From positions 124,001 through 188,000 of the forward strand of contig JAZNIY010000019.1 in the NCBI GenBank assembly GCA_045577735.1: DNA of 64,000 nucleotides, in the 5' to 3' direction. Below are positions 58,655 to 64,000 of the stretch, piece after piece. Within the stretch, counting starts at the first letter, position 1. Each line of letters begins with the position of its first letter. The notes beneath the pieces are model-generated. The model was not told the origin of the DNA. It searched no databases and saw only the letters and a list, made by a program, of their open reading frames with translations. The position numbers were made by a program, and so were the translations under genes. This stretch comes from Stercoripulliclostridium_A sp045577735 (GTDB taxonomy: Bacteria > Bacillota > Clostridia > Christensenellales > DTU072).

Positions 58655-60601
58655 ATGGAAAGAATGAGAGAACTCGTTGATCTTTTGAACAAGTATGCAT
58701 ACGAGTATTACGTATTAGATGAGCCTACGGTATCAGATGCCGAATACGATGCGCTATATGATGAATTAGTAGCTTTGGAAAAAGAGCTTGTTTTTGTCTT
58801 GCCTGATTCTCCTACAAAGCGAGTCGGAGGGGAAACCTTAAAGAACTTCCCTAGTTATACCCATAAAGAAAGATTGTTTTCTTTGGATAAAGCAAAGAGT
58901 ATTAACGAAGCGGAAGCATTTTTTAATAGATTAATAAAGGAGCTGGGCTTTTTACCAGAGCTTACCTTAGAGCACAAATTTGATGGTTTGACTCTTTCTC
59001 TAACCTATAATAATGGTGAACTTATAAGAGGTGCAACCAGAGGTGACGGTGAAACCGGTGAAGATGTAACCGAACAAATTAAGACGATAAGGACCATCCC
59101 ATTAAAGATTAATTTTAAGGGTTTGATTGAAATACAAGGCGAAGGAATAATGAAATTTTCAGCTTTTGATGAATATAATAAAACGGCTGAAATACCTCTA
59201 AAGAATCCCCGTAATGCAGCAGCCGGAGCTATTCGTAATCTAAACCCAAAGGAAACGGCAAAAAGAAAGCTTGACTTTTTTGCATATAATATTGGATATC
59301 ACGAAGGTATTACTTTTGAAAGTCAAAAGCAAATGCGTGACTTTATAATCGACAACGGATTTATGGTAGGTGAGGAGTTTTCTCTTATTAGTGACATTAA
59401 CGAGCTAGAAAAAGCACTTACCAGAATAGAAGAAAATCGCAATGGACTAGATTTCTTGATTGACGGAGCCGTAATAAAAGTAAATAAAACTTCTTTACGT
59501 CTTGACCTTGGTCATACGGAAAAGTTTCCTCGTTGGGCACTTGCTTACAAGTTCAAAGCAATTGAAACAACTACCATCTTAAAAGACGTTATTTGGCAAG
59601 TTTCCAGGACCTCCAAGTTGAATCCTTTGGCGATTTTGGAGCCAGTCGATTTATTGGGAGTAACGGTACAAAGGGCAACCTTAAATAACTATTCGGATAT
59701 CCAAAGAAAGGGTGTGAAGATTGGTAGTAGGGTTCTTGTAAGACGAAGTAACGACGTAATTCCGGAAATAATGGGCGTGTATGAGCATACCGAAAATTCT
59801 CGTGAAATTCTACCACCTGAAGTATGTCCTGCATGTGGTGCGCCTACAAAGTTAGACGGAGTTTTTTACTATTGCACGAACCAGGTTGATTGCGCTCCAC
59901 AAATTATTTCCACGTTAGATCACTTTGCTTCAAAGCCTTGCATGAATATAGAAGGATTCTCTGAAAAAACAGCAGAGCAACTTTATAATGATTTGAAGGT
60001 AACTTCTCCCGATAGGCTTTATACGTTGACGTATGAAGAGTTGTCGATTTTAGAAGGGTTCAAGGAAAAGAAAATTAATAATTTGCTAGAGAGTATTGAA
60101 AAATCCAAAAAGACCACGCTAGCTCGTTTCTTGTTTGCTCTTGGAATTCCACAAATAGGCAAAAAAGCGGCAAAGCAACTTGCCGACCATTTCAATACCT
60201 TAGAAGCAGTTATGAGCGCAACTCCATTTGAACTCATATTGCTCGATGATTTTGGAGACATAATGGTAAACAACGTGGTATCGTTTTTTGAAGAAGAGAA
60301 AAATGTTGAACTTATTAAAGCACTTTTGAAGAATGGTATTACTATTGAGAAAGAAGAAGTTGTTACCGAGGGTATATTCGTTGGATATAACGTAGTATTT
60401 ACTGGTTCTCTATCCCAGTACAAAAGAAGTCAAGCTCAACAAATAGTGATAGATAATGGTGGCAAATGTGCTGATTCCGTATCTAAAAACGTAAATTTAG
60501 TTGTTGTTGGTGCCGATGCTGGTAGTAAACTGGAAAAAGCTAAAAAGCTTGGCATAAGGGTTATTACCGAAGCAGAATTTGCCGAAATGGTTAGTCAATA
60601 A
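58655..60601 (+). CDS. ligA: NAD-dependent DNA ligase LigA
   Basis: This enzyme seals nicks using NAD. The adenylated Lys is in LEHKFDGLTLSL near residue 107. Other features are the N-terminal Ia domain (YYVLDEPTVSDAEYDALYDEL), RGDGETGEDVTEQI, an OB-fold, four zinc-binding Cys (VCPACGAP and CTNQVDC, about 390-413), HhH repeats and a C-terminal BRCT domain (VVFTGSLSQYKRSQAQ, about 575-648). The 648-residue length is close to the usual 660-670. The ATG at 58655 has AGGAGTC upstream. Its end overlaps the convergent HIT gene by 11 nt. Confidence 0.97.
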   Translation: MERMRELVDLLNKYAYEYYVLDEPTVSDAEYDALYDELVALEKELVFVLPDSPTKRVGGETLKNFPSYTHKERLFSLDKAKSINEAEAFFNRLIKELGFLPELTLEHKFDGLTLSLTYNNGELIRGATRGDGETGEDVTEQIKTIRTIPLKINFKGLIEIQGEGIMKFSAFDEYNKTAEIPLKNPRNAAAGAIRNLNPKETAKRKLDFFAYNIGYHEGITFESQKQMRDFIIDNGFMVGEEFSLISDINELEKALTRIEENRNGLDFLIDGAVIKVNKTSLRLDLGHTEKFPRWALAYKFKAIETTTILKDVIWQVSRTSKLNPLAILEPVDLLGVTVQRATLNNYSDIQRKGVKIGSRVLVRRSNDVIPEIMGVYEHTENSREILPPEVCPACGAPTKLDGVFYYCTNQVDCAPQIISTLDHFASKPCMNIEGFSEKTAEQLYNDLKVTSPDRLYTLTYEELSILEGFKEKKINNLLESIEKSKKTTLARFLFALGIPQIGKKAAKQLADHFNTLEAVMSATPFELILLDDFGDIMVNNVVSFFEEEKNVELIKALLKNGITIEKEEVVTEGIFVGYNVVFTGSLSQYKRSQAQQIVIDNGGKCADSVSKNVNLVVVGADAGSKLEKAKKLGIRVITEAEFAEMVSQ

Positions 60602-61070
60602 TCGATAATTCATTTTCAATGGCGGAAAGGAGAGATTGTTTCATTTCCGCCAGTTTATTTTTATTGGGGATATTGCTTTTGTCCCACATGATTTTGGGTG
60701 GTAACCACCAAACAGGCCCTTTACCATTGTCACCATATTGTAGCAAATCGCCATTATTACGTGGGAAGATGTGCCAATGAAGGTGAACGTCCCCATTTCC
60801 CAGACATTCATAATTGATTTTTTCTGCATTAAAAGCATTTTTTACAGCTTTTGCAACAATAGTCATTTCTAACAGATATTTGCTTAAAAAATCTTTTTCC
60901 AAATTAAAAAGTTCTGTTGTGTGTTCTTTGCAAATGAACAGAGTATAACCATAAAAATGTTGGTTCCAGCCTAAAATGACGTAACCTGTTTCCAGCTCTT
61001 TTACAAACCACGGATTCTCACCTTTTTTGATTTGCTCTATGACTTTACACATACTACAACTATCTTTCAT
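60591..61070 (-). CDS. HIT-family nucleotide-binding protein
   Basis: 159 residues. The HIT motif is DVHLHWHIFPRNN near residue 97, with the three His of HxHxH seen as HLHWH. The N-terminal CSMCKVIEQ-like CxxC resembles the zinc-binding start of some HIT proteins. It probably hydrolyses nucleoside phosphates such as AMP-X or ApnA; the substrate is unknown. The ATG is directly after the promoter -10 box, without a ribosome site. It converges on ligA. Confidence 0.92.
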   Translation of the reverse strand: MKDSCSMCKVIEQIKKGENPWFVKELETGYVILGWNQHFYGYTLFICKEHTTELFNLEKDFLSKYLLEMTIVAKAVKNAFNAEKINYECLGNGDVHLHWHIFPRNNGDLLQYGDNGKGPVWWLPPKIMWDKSNIPNKNKLAEMKQSLLSAIENELSIID

Positions 61071-61076
61071 ACTATT

Positions 61077-61105
61077 ATTCTATCACACCAAGGTTTCGTT
61101 TTCAA
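61077..61105 (-). promoter_or_regulatory. Promoter of the HIT gene, predicted leaderless
   Basis: On the minus strand TTGAAA (61100-61105) and TAGAAT (61077-61082) with 17-bp spacing; the ATG begins six bases after the -10 box. Confidence 0.65.
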
Positions 61106-61134
61106 CTAAAAAGTATTGGCGTTATGAATCACTA

Positions 61135-61164
61135 TTGACAGAGTTTATTTTAATATAGTAAAAT
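61135..61164 (+). promoter_or_regulatory. Promoter upstream of the 102-aa gene
   Basis: A perfect TTGACA (61135-61140) and TAAAAT (61159-61164) with 18-bp spacing; the leader is about 80 nt. Confidence 0.6.
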
Positions 61165-61251
61165 AAAACTAGTGTAATGAAGTAATAGCATTGTTACCAA
61201 TAAAACTTTTGCTATAGTGGTTCTTTTTTTGGATTATAGGAGGGTGCAATT

Positions 61252-61560
61252 TTGGACAGGATATTTATAAAAAAGAGAAAAATACAAAAATATGAGAATA
61301 TTGTTTCTACCGCAAATTACGTTATTTCATGCGTTAAAGCAGAAAAGATGAGACCGAGTAAATGGAATGAATTTGAATTAGACTTGGTTGAAAAAGAAAT
61401 GTCGGAAATTATAAACGCTATTACTGAAGGGAAGAAAATACCATCGAGTAAGAAAAGAATGTTAGATTCAACTTATTTGTTGACGGATTCCATAGGTTTA
61501 TCTTCTACGGATTTAGGTAAGAACATTCAATATTTCCAAAATGCAATAAGAAAATTGTAA
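61252..61560 (+). CDS. Small basic protein of unknown function
   Basis: 102 residues, lysine-rich and helical, with no signal peptide, membrane helix or known motif. The start is TTG at 61252, supported by AGGAGG 8 nt upstream. It is the first gene of the accessory patch. The single Tyr-Val pair uses TAC-GTT, like the core genome, unlike the next gene. It may be an immunity or antitoxin-like protein given its neighbours, but nothing in the sequence proves this. Confidence 0.65.
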   Translation: MDRIFIKKRKIQKYENIVSTANYVISCVKAEKMRPSKWNEFELDLVEKEMSEIINAITEGKKIPSSKKRMLDSTYLLTDSIGLSSTDLGKNIQYFQNAIRKL

Positions 61561-61627
61561 GAAGATATAGACGTTGAATTTTGGATGTATAAAACTTAAA
61601 ACAGATTATTAAATAGGAGCTGATAAA

Positions 61628-62221
61628 ATGGATTTTCTAAACAGCGGAGATATGCAAAATTTTAACGAGAAGCTAAAGCAACCATTATTCTACAATAATG
61701 AAAAATCGTTACGTTTTGATTTCTTGCGAGTGTTGTGGTTTCGTAATGTTAGGGCTATAATATTCATCAAAAAAATAGTAAACAATATTTTTTCTAATAA
61801 CAAAACATTGTTAATCAACGAGATCGCATTAGCAGATGATGATGGGGATTGTCCGTTTTTGAGATATGTTGATCAAAAAGCAAAATTGTTAGGAAAGGAG
61901 ATATATGATTTTAATAGTGATGACGATGGTTACATTGAAAGCTGTGAGATGATAAGGTATTTATGGGCTGTGGATACTGATAAAATTAAATGGGTTAAAT
62001 TAATACGAGATTTATGTACAAGTAAAAATAACAAGTTGAGAAAGCATTTGATTTATATAGTCAACCCATTGAATGGAATGGTTATGAATATTTATGACCA
62101 TAGAGGAATGGATGTGGTTTATGATAGTGTTGATAAAATGAAAGAGCATTATGTTAAGTATTATAACTGGATAAGTGAGTATGATAGAGAGGATATAGAA
62201 TTGATTTTTAAAAATTCATAA
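61628..62221 (+). CDS. DUF3885-like protein (candidate immunity protein)
   Basis: 197 residues with no signal peptide or membrane helix. An early SLRFDFLRVLWFRNVRAII segment and a C-terminal pattern VMNIYDHRGMDVVY, then YNWISEYDREDIELIF, resemble DUF3885 proteins of Firmicutes. The ribosome site is AATAGGAGCTG. It lies directly upstream of Rhs debris, so an immunity role is inferred from context. All four NAY-GTN pairs I checked use NAT (for example AAT-GTT and TAT-GTT), against the strong NAC habit of the core genes, which suggests acquisition from elsewhere. Confidence 0.6.
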   Translation: MDFLNSGDMQNFNEKLKQPLFYNNEKSLRFDFLRVLWFRNVRAIIFIKKIVNNIFSNNKTLLINEIALADDDGDCPFLRYVDQKAKLLGKEIYDFNSDDDGYIESCEMIRYLWAVDTDKIKWVKLIRDLCTSKNNKLRKHLIYIVNPLNGMVMNIYDHRGMDVVYDSVDKMKEHYVKYYNWISEYDREDIELIFKNS

Positions 62222-62246
62222 ATGATTTCAAACTTGGCTAATAGGC

Positions 62247-62475
62247 TTTGAGCTTAACGGCGTATCGTAGTACTACGCAAGCAATCTATTAGGTGACGTG
62301 ATAGGGGTTATTGACACAAGTGGTAACCTTGTAGTACAATATGCCTACGATAGTTGGGGCAAAGTATTGTCCACAACTGGCAGTAAGGCAAATACTGTAG
62401 GCACCTTGAATCCCATTAGATACCGTGGTTATTATTATGACGTATAAACCGGTCTATATTACCTACAAAAGCGAA
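62247..62475 (+). pseudogene. Decayed Rhs-repeat C-terminal core, copy A
   Basis: Frame 62247 onward reads an Rhs core end: NLLGDVIGVIDTSGNLV, YAYDSWGKVL, then LNPIRYRGYYYDV and TGLYYLQ. It is broken by TAG where a Tyr is expected and by TAA in place of the Glu of YYYDVETGLYYLQ. The first 139 bp match copy B (63632-63770) at 125 of 139 positions with no gaps. Rhs cores are the conserved shell end of polymorphic toxins and recombine to swap C-terminal toxin tips. Confidence 0.85.
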
Positions 62476-62830
62476 TAACGATAATTATACTGTTTATCAA
62501 TTGCGTGATACAACTACTGCAGAAATTGTTTATGTGGGGCGCACAAAAAATCCCGAAGCGAGAGAACGCGCCCATTCATCAAGATATCCAAATGCTGTTT
62601 TTGAAACGGTTGCATCTAATTTAAGTTATAATGAAGCACGGGGGTTAGAATAAATAGGAAAGCTCCAATATAATACATTATCTTTTAAAAATAAGACTGG
62701 TCTAAATAGAATAAATGGAATTAGTCCGAAAAATCCCAAAATAGATATTTATATGTCAGCTGGTGCGCAGTTGGCACACTATTTTTACAATCAAGTTTCA
62801 AATGAAGTTTTAAACTGGCGAGGTGTTTAA
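62471..62830 (+). pseudogene. Remnant toxin tip with a GIY-YIG/URI-type nuclease domain
   Basis: In a frame shifted from the Rhs core, the sequence reads YTVYQLRDTTTAEIVYVGRT with KNPEARERAHSS following, which matches the start of GIY-YIG/URI nuclease toxins: a Tyr-rich first strand and then YVGRTKNPxxRxxxH. A single TAA at 62651 interrupts it (GLE-stop-IGKLQYN, where Gln is expected). The frame continues to TAA at 62828-62830, and the next gene starts at the following base. Known polymorphic-toxin URI domains have this pattern. The frame change from the Rhs core and the stop make it nonfunctional. Confidence 0.65.
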
Positions 62831-63616
62831 ATGATTAATCAAGAGCTAATAAACGATATTATTTATATATTTGAAAAAAAGAAAACGGGACAAAAAGATA
62901 ATAGTGTGATTATGGAGGAAATATTACTAGAATACAAAGAGGCTTTAGAAGATGAAGACGATAGAAATTCAATTTATATAGGTATTGCTTTAGCACAAAA
63001 AAAACAAGGGTGCCTTGATTTGTTATTTAAAAGCAAAATACTTGAAATATTGTATAGAAACGTTCAAGAAGACACATTACTAAAAGAGGAGAAGAAAGTT
63101 TGTAAAAATATAATAAAACTTTTGGAAAAAGCCCCCCCTTTTTATGCACATAGTAAGGCTCAAAAGTCTGAGCGTTGTCCTTGGGAGAATGGTGATGTTT
63201 TTGCATATAGATTCATAGAGATGGATAGTGGTGAGGTGTGTTATGCATATTTTGTGAAAAGTGAAAGTGTTTATTGGGATGACGATAGTGTCTTTCCTTT
63301 GGTATATTTTTATAATTTAATATCAAAAAAATTAATTAAAGATATTAATTACCTTAATAAATATAATTACATGGTGCAGGGTTATGTTCCATCGGCATAT
63401 ATTAATCATCCCGAACTACCACGAATGTATCGGTTATTAATAGAGATGAGTAAAAGAGATTATAATTCAAAAAAAATCATCTATCTAGGAAAAATCGATG
63501 AGTCTTTTTTGAAAAGGGACGAGAACAAAAACCGGTTTTTTAGAAAATTTTCTAAGTTGCCTAAATATATTGGAAAGCATGTAAAGGATTGGTCTGTTCC
63601 GTGTTTGCCAGTCTAA
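62831..63616 (+). CDS. Candidate immunity protein for the URI-type toxin
   Basis: 261 residues, no signal peptide or membrane helix. The ATG follows the stop of the toxin frame with no gap (TAAATG), the arrangement of toxin-immunity pairs. A mid-region CPWENGDVFAYRFIEMDSGE, then CYAYFVKSESVYW, resembles small-beta folds of Imm26-like immunity proteins, but I am not certain. Three of four NAY-GTN pairs checked use NAT (GAT-GTT, TAT-GTT, CAT-GTA), unlike the core genes. It is intact and probably retained after its toxin decayed. Confidence 0.6.
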   Translation: MINQELINDIIYIFEKKKTGQKDNSVIMEEILLEYKEALEDEDDRNSIYIGIALAQKKQGCLDLLFKSKILEILYRNVQEDTLLKEEKKVCKNIIKLLEKAPPFYAHSKAQKSERCPWENGDVFAYRFIEMDSGEVCYAYFVKSESVYWDDDSVFPLVYFYNLISKKLIKDINYLNKYNYMVQGYVPSAYINHPELPRMYRLLIEMSKRDYNSKKIIYLGKIDESFLKRDENKNRFFRKFSKLPKYIGKHVKDWSVPCLPV

Positions 63617-63793
63617 ATGCTTATCTCAATATTTGAGCTTGACGGCGTGTCATATTACTACGTAAGAAATCTATTAGGTGACGTAACAAGGGTTATTGAC
63701 ACAAGTGGTAGCCTTGTAGCACAATATACCTATGATAGTTGGGGCAAAGTATTGTTCACAACTGGCAGTATGGTCAAGGAGCAGAACAAATAG
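63617..63793 (+). pseudogene. Orphan Rhs core fragment, copy B (58-aa open frame)
   Basis: ATG at 63617 directly follows the stop of the 62831 gene. It reads FELDGVSYYYVRNLLGDVTR and then VIDTSGSLVAQYTYDSWGKV, a clean Rhs core end, stopping at 63793 after QNK. The 139-bp core is 90% identical to copy A. Here the reading frame is intact through the core, so this copy is the less decayed one. Confidence 0.8.
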
Positions 63794-63870
63794 GGATGCA
63801 ATACTATTATGGGTTAAAAAACAAATCTTTAATAAATATTATCTACGAGACTTTTGTTTACTACGTGTAG
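63772..63870 (+). pseudogene. Tail of a second URI-type toxin tip
   Basis: In a different frame from copy B, the sequence reads GQGAEQIGMQYYYGLKNKS, then INIIYETFVYYV and a stop at 63868-63870. It parallels the tail of the first toxin remnant (GLE-[stop]-IGKLQYN and KNKTGLNRI). The front half of the domain is missing, suggesting an internal deletion that joined the Rhs core to the toxin tail. Confidence 0.55.
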
Positions 63871-63885
63871 AAGGGAGGAAAGAAT

Positions 63886-64000
63886 ATGAGATATAAGTTA
63901 TTAATTATGTCACTTGTAATAGTTTTGGTCCTAATAGGATTATCTGCTTGTACTCCTGCACAATATGGGTGGAGTGTAACGTATGATGCCGAGGGGCGAT
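63886..64000 (+). CDS. Lipoprotein, 3' truncated by window edge
   Basis: ATG at 63886 follows GGGAGG. The visible 38 codons encode a lipoprotein signal with lipobox LSAC (Cys 22), then CTPAQYGWSVTYDAEGR. The rest lies beyond the window. Its closeness to Rhs debris suggests it may be the start of a new Rhs-type or other surface protein, but nothing in the visible part shows that. Confidence 0.7.
   Translation, partial: MRYKLLIMSLVIVLVLIGLSACTPAQYGWSVTYDAEGR

Noticed and set aside
1..64000. CRISPR array, rRNA, intact transposase or integrase
   Set aside because: I looked for regularly spaced repeats, conserved rRNA segments and recombinase motifs on both strands and saw none.

Overview
The window is from a low-GC, monoderm Firmicutes genome, most likely an uncultured clostridial gut lineage. 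Supporting signs are AT-rich coding sequence with GGAGG ribosome sites, TTG starts, lipobox lipoproteins, class II GalT, RNase J, a PPDK of clostridial size, the sporulation-lineage genes yqfC, yqfD, yqzL and whiA, and intrinsic hairpin terminators. I see no rRNA, CRISPR array, intact insertion sequence or recognisable riboswitch.

Layout. 1-12.1 kb: the tail of an unknown helical protein, then an 11.3-kb gene for a 3777-residue lipoprotein built of Ig-like, MBG-like and lectin-like modules. 12.1-12.7 kb: tRNA-Glu(CTC) followed by a structured repeat patch with a copy of the tRNA 3' end. 12.7-24.3 kb: uvrC and a Cof-type phosphatase on the plus strand; then two minus-strand operons, a YkvI-like membrane protein-murB-whiA-dnaE operon and an NMT1-type ABC importer. 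24.4-32.9 kb: a membrane-anchored surface protein, serC-serA, RNase J coupled to a divergent GT-B-like protein, an integral membrane protein and a GNAT acetyltransferase. 33-41.4 kb: the minus-strand operon galT-dnaX-ybaB-recR, divergent from galK-lgt-pncB, then a coiled-coil protein. 41.6-50.6 kb: pepF, a membrane protein and dnaB, then the classic yqfC-yqfD-pgpH-ybeY-era-yqzL-recO cluster in compacted form: ybeY and era are fused into one gene, phoH, dgkA and cdd are missing, and PgpH lacks its extracellular domain. 50.7-61.1 kb: ppdK, an anchored extracytoplasmic protein, an HMA-domain protein, dgt-pcrA-ligA and a HIT protein. 61.2-64 kb: an accessory patch of decayed Rhs ends, a GIY-YIG/URI-type toxin remnant and candidate immunity genes, ending in a truncated lipoprotein gene.

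How the genes work together. Most of the window is housekeeping: replication and repair (dnaE, dnaX, dnaB, recR, recO, uvrC, pcrA, ligA), envelope (murB, lgt), RNA processing (RNase J, YbeY-Era) and metabolism (serine, galactose, nicotinate, PEP/pyruvate). Variable material lies in the giant lipoprotein and the terminal Rhs patch.

The points most worth a second look are: the decayed Rhs toxin/immunity cassettes; promoters whose -10 box lies only 6-7 nt from the start codon, implying leaderless mRNAs; a strong preference for NAC before GTN (the palindrome ACGT), which fails in the accessory genes; the YbeY-Era fusion; a possible slippage site in dnaX at the E. coli gamma position; and a duplicated tRNA 3' end with twin 62-bp repeats.
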